Made by a program: the position numbers and the translations under genes
The notes under the pieces: model-generated
The model's database searches: none
Told to the model about the DNA's origin: nothing
Seen by the model: only the letters and a program-made list of their open reading frames with translations
Assembly (NCBI RefSeq): GCF_041146395.1
Contig: NC_091008.1
Location: 7,329,501 to 7,393,500, forward strand
DNA from: Eulemur rufifrons
Taxonomy: Eukaryota; Chordata; Mammalia; Primates; Lemuridae
Direction of reading: 5' to 3'
Length of the DNA stretch: 64,000 bases
In this document: positions 12,850 through 26,313 of the stretch, piece after piece
Layout of the letters: every line of letters begins with the position of its first letter
Numbering within the stretch: the stretch's first letter is position 1

Positions 12850-14113
12850 GTAGGAAGAAACACAGAGGTGCAGATGTATGCTATATATCTGATAAAGGGC
12901 CAATAACCAGAATGTACAGAGAACTCAAGCAAATCAGCAAGAAACATCAAACAACCCCATTAAAAAGTGGGCAAAAGACCATGAACTGAAGGTTTTCAAA
13001 AGAAGATAGACTAATGGCCAATAAACATATGAAAAAACGCTCAACGTTTCTAATCATCAGGGAGATGTAAATCAAAACCACAATGAGATAACACCTAATT
13101 CCAGGGAGAATGGCATTTATCAAAAAGTCCCAAAACAACAGATGCTGGCAAGGATGCAGAGAGGGGAACACTTACACACTGCTGGCGGGACTGCAAACTA
13201 GTGCAACCTCTCTGGAGAGTAGCATGGAGATATCGCAAAGAACTGAAAGTAGAACTACCCTTTGATCCAGCAATCCCACCACTGGGTATTTACCCAGAGG
13301 AAAAAAAGACATTTCGTAAAAAAGACAATTGCACTCAAATTTTTTTTTTTTTTTTTTTTTTGAGACAGAGTCTCGCTTTGTTGCCCGGGCTAGAGTGCCG
13401 TGGCGTCAGCCTAGCTCACAGCAACCTCAAACTCCTGGGCTGAAGCTATCCTCCTGTCTCAGCCTCCCGAGTAGCTGGGACTACAGGCATGCGCCACCAT
13501 GCCTGGCTAATTTTTTCTATATATATTTTAGTTGTCCATATAACTTCTTTCTATTTTTAGTAGAGACAGGGTCTCGCTCTTGCTCAGGCTGGTCTCGAAC
13601 TCCTGACCTCGAGCGATCCACCCGCCTCGGCCTCCCAGAGTGCTGGGATGACAGGCGTGAGCCGCCGCGCCTGGCCCACTCAAATGTTTATAGCAGCACA
13701 ATTCACAATCGCAAAGATATGGAAACAACCCAAGTGCCCATCAATGCATAAGTGGATTAAAAAAATGTGGTATATGTATACCACGGAGTACTACTCAGCC
13801 ATAAAAAAGGTGGTGAACTAATACCTTTTGTAACAACCTGGACGGAACTGGAGACCATCCTCCTAAGAGAAGTATTGCAAGGATGGAAAAAGAAACACCA
13901 CAGGTACTAGCTATTAAACTGGAACTAAATGATCAACACCCATGTATACATAAGGTAGTAAAAGTCAACGGAAAACAAAGGTGTACGGGGAGGAGGGGTA
14001 AATTCACACCTAACGGGTATAATGCACACTATCTAAGGGATGGGCACATTTGCAACTTTGACTCAAACTGTACAAAATAATTCATGTAACCAAAATGTTT
14101 GTACCCCCATAAT
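12850..14113 (+). mobile_element. 5'-truncated lemur L1, ORF2 C-terminus and 3' UTR
   Basis: Text runs from the ORF2 C-terminal region (GGGCAAAAGACCATGAACTG, GAGATAACACC, CACTGGGTATTTACCCAGAG, ACAATTCACAATCGCAAAGA, GAGTACTACTCAGCC) to a 3' UTR ending GTTTGTACCCCCATAAT and an A-rich end. The same 3' end recurs at 19060, 55200 and 59170, which points to a lineage L1 family. Stops interrupt ORF2. An Alu sits at 13341-13676. Confidence 0.85.
13341..13676 (-). repeat. Lemur-type Alu inside L1
   Basis: Antisense full dimer. The 9-bp duplication CACTCAAAT lies at 13332-13340 and 13677-13685, and L1 text resumes exactly after it. Confidence 0.94.
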
Positions 14114-14828
14114 ATTCTGAAATTTAAAAAAAGGCAGGTGAAGAAATAATCAAAGGTACGATAGAAAAAAATTTCCTTAAGCTTAAAGGCACTTATTTCC
14201 AGATCACTGTTTCCAGATTATGGTACAAGATCAGAGTGCTGAGAAGGACACATTTTAAAAGAGCTGCATCTAAACACATTCTGGTGGAATTTCATAACTG
14301 AAAGGATAAATATCCGAAGAGGCAACTGAATAAGAAAAAAAAAATTTATCTAAAAAAGACAGAATCAGTTACTTCATAAGCAACACGAGATGAAAGATAG
14401 CAACGTACAACTGTCTCCCAAGTTCTGAGGGAAAATTACTTTGAATTTATGATTTTAATCACAATAATGTATCAATCCACTGTGAGGAAAAATTTAAGGC
14501 ATTTTGAACATATAAGGACTCAGTTTACCCTCTACACAACATTTTTTAAAACTACTCAGGGATGTATACCAGCAAAAAGAAAAGAAGAATCAAATACAGA
14601 GAAAGACATGGGACTAAAGCCATAGTGCACCTAACCAGGAGAAAATGAGAAGAAACTTCAGAAGAAAGTGTCTTTTATTTGCCAAATGGTGTCATTAGGA
14701 AATTGGAAAAATCATTGTGATATGATGAAAACATATTTCTTTCGTCAAGAACAAAAAGGGCAATGAAAATTTTCAAGAAAAAAATAGAATGTTTGTAGGA
14801 AAGTCCAAGTTCAAATGTGAAAGAAACT
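14114..14828. other. No gene recognised
   Basis: AT-rich unique-looking sequence. Confidence 0.4.
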
Positions 14829-14845
14829 AAAACATGGCATAATTT

Positions 14846-15677
<832 letters not shown>

Positions 15678-15693
15678 AGAAACTAACCAACCA

Positions 15694-16030
<337 letters not shown>

Positions 16031-16046
16031 AGAAACTAACCAACCA

Positions 16047-16980
16047 ACCAACAGTCCCTTTTTGTGTTCTCTGCTGCCCTAAGTGCAGACTTAAGAAAGT
16101 ACTCAGGAATATCACAACCTACACACGGCAACCATCGCTAACTGTGATTCATTTGTTTGGCTGCATGTTAATTATTCTGGGAGATGTAATAGACATACAA
16201 GATGTACTCCTGGCTCTCAAAGAAACTTCAATCTCAATGAAAGAAGACGGTTTCTGGAATATAAATAGCTGATATATTTTTAAACTGTTAACTATTTTGA
16301 AAGGCACACCACAACATCTTACACACGGTCTTAGAATTCCGTGACACTCCCCCGTAAGGAATTCTCATTCTCACGGGAAACTCCCAAGATCAGCACACCA
16401 AGACCGTCATCTGTCTATCTTGAGGCAAGGTATGCCAAGGTATCTGTTCTTGTTCCTAAAAAAATGGATAGGAAATAGGGGAAAAACAAGTGACATGTGT
16501 AATCCTTAGTTTTCAAATGATACATTGTATCACCAGATGTTTCTATGGACCAGCTTGTGATCCTTTCAGTAAATCCAGTAAAGGCAACAGAGAAGGATCA
16601 TGAACAGATAATACCATGAGCTCATAGATTGTCTGCTGATGAAAATAAACAATAAAAAGGATGAAAATAATTCATCTCGTCCTCCTTGGGGCATCCTTCA
16701 GAAACCAAACTGTTACAGTTATGTGATCTCTCTGCCGGGCCCCAGTGTTGAGAAATCTATGCCAACTCCAGGGTCTAGGACCCTTCGGCCAATTGAGAAG
16801 TCAAACCTGTGAGCAGAGGCCTGCAAGACCCCCTGGGAAACTCCTCAATCGACAAGTCTATGAGGCCTAAAATTTCCATCTCATTAAAAAGGATCACAGG
16901 ATTGATTTTTCTCGTACGAGTCTATATTCTCCGTAAGGGCAAGGATGATGGCTCTCTTCTTTCCTGACACAGAACAGACG
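16047..16980. other. No gene recognised
   Basis: Unique-looking sequence of moderate GC content; no exon or repeat that I can support. Confidence 0.4.
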
Positions 16981-16984
16981 TTCT

Positions 16985-17697
<713 letters not shown>

Positions 17698-17703
17698 CGC
17701 GCG

Positions 17704-17736
<33 letters not shown>
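17698..17736. repeat. (CG)n(CA)n microsatellite
   Basis: An alternating CG block passes into a CA block at the A-tail of the L1M 3' end. Alternating CG/CA tracts can adopt Z-DNA. Confidence 0.9.
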
Positions 17737-17879
17737 CCCCCCTAGATCTTCCTAACTCCTGCTTGATGCCATGCAGCTGTTTAAGATTTGGTTTTGACCC
17801 GTTAGAAATAGGAGGCAATGTAGATTTGCAAATAGGGAAATGTCAGAGATCATTCAAAATGTATAGGGTAGTTATTTAA

Positions 17880-18020
17880 GCCCATGTCTTGGTTTCATTC
17901 TTAGTGAAATGGGGTTTTACAACAAACAAAAATAGAGTTGATATGAAAATTAAATGAGATAATCTCTGGAAAGTGCTTGGCATGGTGCTTAAGGTAACAT
18001 GCGAACTTAGCCAATATTGG
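17880..18020 (+). repeat. MIR 3' part
   Basis: TTAGTGAAATGGGG, ATGAAAATTAAATGAGATAA and AAAGTGCTTGGCATGGTGCT follow MIR order. Confidence 0.65.
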
Positions 18021-18041
18021 CTACTGCTAGAATTATAGGGC

Positions 18042-18345
18042 CAAGGTGGTGGCTCACGGCTGGAATCCCAGCACTTTGGGAGGCTGAGGTAGGAGGCTCG
18101 CTCGAGGCCAGGAGTTTAAGACCAGCCTAGGCAACACAGAAAGACCACGTCTCTATAAAAATTTTTAAAATTAGCTGGGTGTGGAGGTGCATGTCTGTAG
18201 CCCCAGCTGCTAGGGAGGCTGAGGCAGCAGGATTGCTTGAGCCCTGGAGTTTGAGTTTGAGTTTGAGTTTGAATGAGCTAGGATGACGCCACTGCACTCC
18301 AGCCTGGGTGACAGAGCAAGACCTTGTCTCAAACAAAACAAAAAC
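18042..18345 (+). repeat. AluJ-type dimer with tandem GAGTTT
   Basis: Ancestral Alu with CACTTTGGGAGGCTGAGG and a short linker (AAAAATTTTTAAAATTAGC), lacking the lemur insertion. GAGTTT is repeated four times near 18248-18272. Confidence 0.88.
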
Positions 18346-18484
18346 AAACCAGCCACTAAAACAATTATAAATAGTTTGTTATGGCATTTGAGGCAACTGC
18401 CTTCACCTCCTCATACCTCCATTTTCTCATCCGTAAATGCAACAGATACAACATTCTGTGATTCTGTGTTTGAAAATGAACCGT

Positions 18485-19102
18485 GTTTTTCATACGAAAA
18501 AATGCTTCAACCTCACTAGCCATCAAGGAAATGCAAATTAAAAAACCACAATGAGATACCACCTTACCCCCGTCAGAACTGCCATTAAAAAGTCAAAAAA
18601 CAATAGATCCTGGCGTGGGTGCAGAGAGAGAGAAACACTCCTGCCCTGTTGGTGGGACTGCAACTTACTACAACCTCTACGGGAAACAGCATGGAGATTC
18701 CTCAAAGAGATAAAGGTCGACCTACCATTCAATCCAACAACCCCACTACTGAGCATCTACCCAAAGGAAAAGAAGTCATTTTATCAAAATGACACCTGCA
18801 CTCAAATGTTTATAGCAGCACAATTCACAGAAAGTTGTGGAATCAACCTAAGTGCCCATCAATTCACAGTGGATTAAGAAAATGTAGAGTGTGTGTGTAC
18901 ACACATCATGGAGTACTACTCAGCCATAAAAAGAAATGAAATAATGCCTTTTGCAGCAATTTAGATGGAACTGGAGACCGTTATCCTAAGCGAAGTATCT
19001 CAGGAATGAGAACCAATACCACATGTTCTCTCTAATAATTGGGAGCTAACTATGTAACAAAAACATTTGTACCCCCTTCATATTTTGAAATTAAAAAAAA
19101 AA
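18485..19102 (+). mobile_element. 5'-truncated lemur L1, ORF2 C-terminus and 3' end
   Basis: ACAATGAGATACCACCTTAC, GTTTATAGCAGCACAATTCA, GAGTACTACTCAGCC, and the 3' end ACATTTGTACCCCCTTCATA with an A-tail. Shorter than the copy at 12850, with no nested insert. Confidence 0.85.
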
Positions 19103-19302
19103 CGGGGCACTGCAGTGTGTTGTTTTGGTTCAGTTTTTTTACACATAAATTAATAAGATTATTGGTAGAATGGTCAAAAAAAATGAACCATTTTTGGCAA
19201 ATCTGATGATTTAATGAGATATTGAAGTAAAAGCGGAGGGAATCCATGTAGCACTGTCTGATGAGTAGCTGGAAACATCTCTAGTTCACAAATCTAGATC
19301 TA

Positions 19303-19664
<362 letters not shown>

Positions 19665-20108
19665 TTCAAACACACACATGCACAGAATTAAATCTGCAAT
19701 TCAGAAAAACAGTTCAAAGAAAGGTAGATGAGAGTCCTCAATAATTTGTTAGGAAATCAGTAGAAAAGAGTTTGAAACGGATCTTCAAAATGTTTACAAT
19801 TTGTGATACAGCCTTTAGTTTTCTTTGAAAATTTTATCTGCTCCTTAATTTTACATGTTTTTCCCTCACCCTTTTAGGCACTTCTGCATGTGAAACCCGG
19901 TCGCTGGTATTAAGCTGTATTAAGACCACCAGTTTATTATCGTATAATTTCCAAAATCATTTCTCACCTTTTCTTTTTCCTTTGTCATGAATCTATATAA
20001 ATCATATGAAAAGATTTTTTTTTCTCCTCCTATTATTGAAGATATAGGCTCTTAAACAGAACCTTAATGTTAAGCAAAGTAGTTCCATGCAAACACAGTC
20101 AGTGATTC
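19665..20108. other. No gene recognised
   Basis: AT-rich unique-looking sequence. Confidence 0.4.
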
Positions 20109-20122
20109 TGGAAAGCATTTCT

Positions 20123-20221
20123 TTCTTTTTTTTTTTTTTTGAGACAGAGTCTCGCTCTGTTGCCCAGGCTAGAGTGAGTGCCGTGGCGTCAGCCTCGCTC
20201 ACAGCAACCTCAAACTCCTGG
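20123..20221 (-). repeat. 5'-truncated lemur Alu (about 95 bp)
   Basis: Antisense right arm only, stopping at CAACCTCAAACTCCTGG. TGGAAAGCATTTCT at 20109-20122 and TGGAAAGCGTTTCT at 20222-20235 form a target duplication, so it was truncated at insertion. Confidence 0.9.
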
Positions 20222-20235
20222 TGGAAAGCGTTTCT

Positions 20236-20870
20236 ATATGTAATAACAATGACTTATTTTCTAAAATAAAACATAAATAATGGGTAAGAAACACTTTAAA
20301 AACAAGGGAAAATGCAGCTTTAGCGCCAACTGTTTCCATGCAAGTGCGTAGCAACATGATTAGAGATTGTTAAGTGACTATATTATTAATGGCATCTGAA
20401 AGAGTTTGAGTCAGCGTGGTTATGAAAGAGAGTGACACTCTTCAGGGCTTGAATACTAAAGTGCTTACTCACTTGTCTGGGTTAAAAGCTACTATTTTAA
20501 GTTCAAAGTGAAAAGCTCCTTTCAGGTGGCAAAGACAGTTCAGAATCAGCAGGGTGGAGCAGGGGGTTGGAGGAAAGAAAGCCTTCTCTAGCCCCTACCC
20601 TGGTTCCCCCTCAAGTCAGATTTCACTGTGACCAGTACTTTCTGATACCGTATCAGTATTCATGATCCAGGTCATGAAACAAGCTGTGAGACAGAGACCA
20701 CTCTTTGGCCAGTCCTGCTGTTACAACACACTAGTCTTCTGAATTCTGGAACAGCAAACATTAAAGCCACGTGTGTTTGACCCTGTAGGAAAAGGCAGCA
20801 GGATTATGTGGCACTCCTGTAGGAGAGGGAACACCCTGGTGACAATTTTAACATCACCAAGCCAGCTGGG

Positions 20871-20924
<54 letters not shown>

Positions 20925-21721
20925 CAGAAAGAGAGAGCGAGCGAGCAGGCTATCTTCCACAAGGACCATCTAAAAATAGTTTTTACAAAAGATCCTGAGA
21001 TGTATCTTCAGGATATTTGGAAAAATGCATGACATCAGTATTTTTTATATTTATAGACAAGAGACTTTTACTACTGTTTAATTAACCGTGTCTACCAAAG
21101 AGGACTTAAAAATTGCAAAAGTTCAAGAAACACAAACACACTTAGTAGCGATTAAAAAGGGATATAAACCGCCTAAAATTTCGACATGGCTCCTTTGTAT
21201 GCATCTTTCCCGTTCAGTCTACCATTCTGATATTTCCTAATACAAAGATAATTGCCACCGAGTCTCATCTTTATGAAGATGGCCCACACGTTGAACAAAA
21301 TCAATGTTCACTGTATGCTTGTCCCCTTCAAATGAAACCAAAATATGGTCAAATGAAAGTTATGTGAAGTGCCCCCTCTCCTTTCTTTTTGTTTTTTTTT
21401 TTTTTTTTTTTTTAGCAAAAATGCATTCACTTGTAGACTTAATCACATTCTGAGCACTTTTACCTTATATCCATATATGATTCACTGTGCAAAAAAAGTC
21501 TAAGAAGAGGAGAAAATATTAATGTTCTAAGAAAAGATAGGATGATTCTCGTGAAAGCACAAGAGTGTTCAGGGCAGGAAAAGTATTCTCCTAAGAAATT
21601 TCACATGAGCTTCACTATTTGGGTCTAGGATGATTAAGATAAATGCATCATTTCTAGCGCAAAACAATAAAAGGCAAGAAAATGAAACAAGCAAATGAAA
21701 AGAACCTTTAAAAATCTATAA
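20236..21721. other. No gene recognised; (GT)n(GA)n at 20871-20920
   Basis: Unique-looking sequence. A GT repeat (20871-20890) is followed by a GA repeat (20892-20920), and there is a T-run near 21391. No gene signal. Confidence 0.45.
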
Positions 21722-22003
21722 CTGGCTGGGTGTGGTGGCTCTTGTCTGTAATCCTAGCACTTGGGGAGGCCGAGGCAGGAGGATTGCTTGAGACCAGGCC
21801 AGGAGTTCAAGACCAGACTGGGCAACATAGCGAGACTCTGACTCTACCAAAAATTCAAAATTAGCCAGGTGTAGTGGCATGCACCTATTCCTAGCTACTT
21901 GGGAGGCTGAGGCAAGAGGATTGCTTGAGCCCAGGAGTTGGAGGTTGCAGTAAGCTCTGACCACACTGCTATACTCCAGCCTGGGCAACAACCTTACCTC
22001 TTA
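21722..22003 (+). repeat. AluJ-type dimer
   Basis: Ancestral dimer (GGCTGGGTGTGGTGGCTCTT) with a short linker lacking the lemur insertion. Diverged and without a clear tail. Confidence 0.88.
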
Positions 22004-24645
22004 AAAAACTATAACTTAATTCAATGTATCAAAAATGTGCAATTATTTACAACTGATAAAGACTAAGTTATGTGTTTTAAAATCTAGAAGGATATTTTTT
22101 GCTCAGCAACAGAGATAAAAAACATCCATCCTTAGGTTTCATTGTTGCTTAAACCAGTCGCTCTTTTGGTAATTTCTTCTAGATGAGAACAGATTTAGAT
22201 GTTAAATGACTAAAACTGAATTTGAGTTCCATATGTAAATTATAGATTTGGGCAGATAATATCTACATTATTCGAGATCTAAAATTTTCTTATACCAAGT
22301 ATTACTTAAAAAAATAGATCTGGTGCTTGGTTGATCTCTTGGGAAAAGACTCTTTATTTTAAAAAAATAAATTTTTCTCATTTATAGTACCACATTTCAA
22401 AGACTCTGATTTTTCCCATTTTTAGCAAGATAGTATAATAACAAAAATAAATTCTATGAAAGAAAGAGTTCAAATAAGCCAACTTTTCAATTAACTACAA
22501 GTCCATCTTTTGATGATCTAATGGCAATTTTTTGTTAGGCAAGAAGGCTTCTATTTTTAGATGATCAATACTGACATCCATCTAAAACGAGCCTTAGATG
22601 ACATACAAAAAGAACTCAAACCTGCTCATTTTAAATATTCAAACCGGCCTGCCTACAGCTAACGAACAGCACCAGTAAACATGTAGCAGATATATAGGAT
22701 TAGACATTTGAATTCTTGATGCTTATATATATATATATTTTTTTACTCGACTTCTTTTATATTGATAAATATGTAACTGAAAAACTCTAAAAAACCAATC
22801 CGGGAAAGGAAGAACGATTTCATAAACATAGAGACTCAAAGTTTTTGTCGTGGTTGTTTTAACTCCAGGTCTTGACATAAAACTAAAAACGGAAGAGGAC
22901 TGAGCGAGGTGTGGAGAGAGGTGTGGTGAAGAATTAGGAACAGAGCAGGGGTCAGCGGGGAGAGATGGGCAGAGGATGGGAAAAAGGGAGAAGGATTAAC
23001 CGAGAGTTTTCTCGAGTGTTCTCTGGTCGGACTGTCTAGTGGGGGAAGTCAGATTACAAATTCTCTTTCTTCTCGAGACACTTACAAATATCAAGATACA
23101 CTTTGTTTAAAAAAAAAAAAAAAGAAGTGTGTGTGGGGGGGGGGGACATTTGCAAGACTGGGCTGTAGGCAGATGAGCTTCCCCTACAGGGGCTGGACAC
23201 TACAGTGAGACCCCAAGGCATCATCTGCCCATACTTCCCCAAATCACAAAGATGGTTTGGCATGACCGGTTCCATTGGCTGCAGGAGGAGAAAAGACAGA
23301 TCCTGCATTTAGGCACAGCCTTCGAGGCTTTGATGGGAAAACTGGGCACCAGGGAGGATCCTGACCTAGACACCTTGATCTTGGGTTCATGACCCTGTCA
23401 CAGCCAGACAAGCGCTCCCTGGCTGTGAATCAAACCCAGTTGACTCCCCCGCCCAGAGACACACAAAGCTGTCCTCTCTCTCTGGGCTGTCACACAAGAG
23501 CGTCTGGAATCCCAGGACGGTGTTTGTAAACAGCGCTGCCACGCGAGAGCCACGGCACCCACATGTCAAATGTTGACCTGACCGCGTGTCATCGGAAGGC
23601 GAGAAAGCTTCAGCCGGTTCCAAAGAGAAACCTCCCATTTCTCTGGCTCTATAAATGAGCGTGTGGATGTCAAGGAATCATCTCTAAGGGTGATTTATTT
23701 TTCTTTTCTCTCCTTCCCCATGCCCCCCAACCTCCCCCCCAAAAAAATTAATAAGAACTGGACAAAATTGTCCCTCTCCATTCATTCCTTTTCTTCTAAC
23801 AGGATCCAAATGAACAGCCCCCACCTAATTCAATTTAGGACAAGTTGTATAACTTCAGTGATGCATTCTGAATGCACTTTTTACCTCTTCTCCCCAAGAC
23901 TTATTATAATCATTTTTTTTTGCTCGTTTGCTTCAGTATGAACTGAAACATTATGAAAGGTAGATTACATCAACACTAGAGATACACATTAAGTAGGCAG
24001 ATGGTTTGCAAAGTGACAATATACACCCAAATAAAATTCCACCATTACCCTTTCAGCAAAAAGTATTCAGTGAGTTCTCTGTGGTTGAAGAAGAAAACAA
24101 TTTGGTAGTATTACCTATCTTCTTATTTCAGATTTCTTCTTCCTCTAACATCCATTGTGTCTTTCACAGTGGGTTTTTGAACAGGAAACCAGTCAACTCT
24201 ATTCCTTAAGAGGGCTAGCTAAATTCTCACCAACGTTAGAGAAAAATGACAATGTCAACAACTAAGTTTTCTGCTCCTGAATATGAAAAGTTTCCCATAA
24301 CCTGGAGGATTATTTAAAGCATGACAAATTTAACAGTGCAAAAAAAAAAAAAAAATAAATGAAGCAAAACTGTCCATAGAAAAATAAACTCATTGTGGTT
24401 TTTTTTTTTAATATTCTGACTTCAACCAAATCTAAAGCATGGTTTTAAAGTCATTTTAAAATGCCGTATGCTTTCGAAAGCAAAGAGTTCTTGAGAAAAA
24501 AAGAAGATGCCATATCCTCTGTCTCGCAGACATTTGAAAAATACGCTTGATAAAAATGTTTTTAAATTATAATATGTTAAAAAAAATTAGTTGATGTCTA
24601 TGAGATTTCCTGTTTAAAATAAGAATCACATTTTTAACATTGAAC
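22004..24645. other. Largely unique AT-rich stretch
   Basis: No repeat family recognised over about 2.6 kb, apart from (TA)n near 22727 and A- and G-runs near 23109-23150. A GC- and CpG-richer patch at 23380-23660 is listed separately. Confidence 0.45.
23380..23700. promoter_or_regulatory. Possible conserved noncoding or regulatory patch
   Basis: A CpG-containing, GC-richer island in AT-rich unique DNA (CACGCGAGAGCCACGG, GACCGCGTGTCATCGG), followed by CTCTATAAATGAGCG, which is TATA-like. No splice-supported open frame was chosen. Composition alone suggests constraint; function is inferred only. Confidence 0.2.
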
Positions 24646-24652
24646 AGGTTAA

Positions 24653-24925
24653 GGCCAGGTGCAGCGGCTCACACCTGTCATTCTAGCACTCTGGGAGAAC
24701 GAGGCAGGAGGATCGCTTGAGGTCAGGAGTTCGAGACCAGCCTGGGCAAGAGCAAGACCCCGTCTCTACAAAAAATAGAAAAATTAGCAGGGCATGGTGG
24801 TGCGCACCTATAGTCCCAGCTACTCAGGAGGCTGAGGCAGGAGTTGGAGGTTGCGGTGAGCTACAATGATGCCACTACACTCTAGCCTGGGCAACAGAGC
24901 AAGACTCTGTATTTAAAGAAAAAAA
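24653..24925 (+). repeat. Alu intermediate between AluJ and lemur type
   Basis: Has lemur-like CACTCTGGGAG and GGCAAGAGCAAGACCCCG, but its linker (CAAAAAATAGAAAAATTAGC) lacks the AT-rich insertion. The right arm is shortened after GAGGCTGAGGCAGGAG. AGGTTAA flanks it at 24646-24652 and 24926-24932. Confidence 0.88.
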
Positions 24926-24932
24926 AGGTTAA

Positions 24933-25888
24933 GTTTCAAAATATTAAAAATTTAGTTCCCAAAGTTAGTAACCAAATAACCTTTCCAATTTTGATTTTCA
25001 GTAGAAAGACATAGTCAAATCCTAGCCAAGAATAAGGTAAGCCATTAGCAAAATGTCTACTGGCTTTGTTTTTTGCCAATGTTTTTCCACAAGCTATAAT
25101 GCAGTAGACAATACAAACATTGAAATACAGCCTTATTTTAATTTCAATTTATAGATACTATAACTTCATAGGAGAAAACAGTCAGTTAGCTGACTGGATT
25201 GGAACAAAGATAGATAAAATCTAAATCTATGTTTCATCATTAAAATAGAAATATAAATGAATATTTTAATAACTGAACTCACTTTTTAAGATGCTCACTC
25301 TAGTTTTACGAACTATCAAACATTGTTTTTGTAGAAATGGTTTCTTGTTCTGCTATAATGTATGCAGTAAAACAAAAAGCTAATAATCACCTGAACTAAT
25401 TAGAGGGTGCCTAAAGGTGATCCTTTTAATGCAAAAATCATGAAAGGTTATAAAAGAGCTGAGGGCCTTTATAGCCAATGGCAAATATGAAAATTCTATA
25501 ATTTCAAAGTAACACACTTCAAACAAAAGTGGGAAAAGTGCTAGAGAACAAACAATTAAAAAATAAATTAATAGGAATAAGACAGTATATTAAGGATAGA
25601 ATCTGGGTGTGGTATGATCGTATTATTTCCAGATTCTGGTGCTGTACTTTAGAAGCAGTACAACTAATAATTAAGGTATTTTTTTAATGGGTGCTCTTAG
25701 TGCAGAGCGGGAAGAAAAGCAGGAAGAATAGCTCAGAGATACCATGTTCCATCATCTGGTTTTCATTATCCTCATTTAAGCCTTTCTTTTTCTTCTTCTT
25801 TGTTTTTTTGAGATAAAAATATGCCAATTTCTAGAGAATATACTATAATGAAACCCCACTTGAGAGTTGGGTGAATAGTTTCCATTAA
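24933..25888. other. No gene recognised
   Basis: AT-rich unique-looking sequence. Confidence 0.4.
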
Positions 25889-25899
25889 AATATAATCTG

Positions 25900-26302
25900 G
25901 GCCGGGCGCGGTGGCTCACGCCTGTAATCCCAGCACTCTGGGAGGCCGAGGCGGGAGGATCGCTCAAGGTCAGGAGTTCGAGGTGTTGGGAAAAAAAAAA
26001 AAGGTCAGGAGTTCGAGACCAGCCTGAGCAAGAGCGAGACCCCATCTCTACTAAAAAATAGAAAGAAATTATCTGGACAACCTTAAAAATATATATATAT
26101 AGAAAAAATGAGCTGGGCATGGTGGCGCATGCCTGTAGTCCCAGCTACTCGGGAGGCTGAAGCAGGAGGATTGCTTGAGCCCAGGAGCTTGAGGTTGCTG
26201 TGAGCGAGGCTGACGCCACGGCACTCTAGCCCGGGCAACAGAGTGAGACTTTGTCTCAAAAAAAAAAAAAAAAAAAAAAGAATATGCAAAAAATATATAC
26301 AT
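25900..26302 (+). repeat. Lemur-type Alu with internal duplication
   Basis: The 15-mer GGTCAGGAGTTCGAG occurs twice (25968-25982 and 26003-26017), separated by GTGTTGGG and an A12 run. The remainder is a normal dimer. TATAATCTGG at 25891-25900 and 26304-26313 is a probable target duplication. Confidence 0.92.
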
Positions 26303-26313
26303 ATATAATCTGG

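Noticed and set aside
13329..13751. 140-codon frame and many similar 60-120 codon frames with '[20 protein letters not shown]' or '[19 protein letters not shown]'
   Set aside because: These are translations of antisense Alu copies, not genes.
12850..14113. Possible active L1
   Set aside because: It is 5'-truncated, with only the ORF2 C-terminus and 3' end, interrupted by stops and an Alu.
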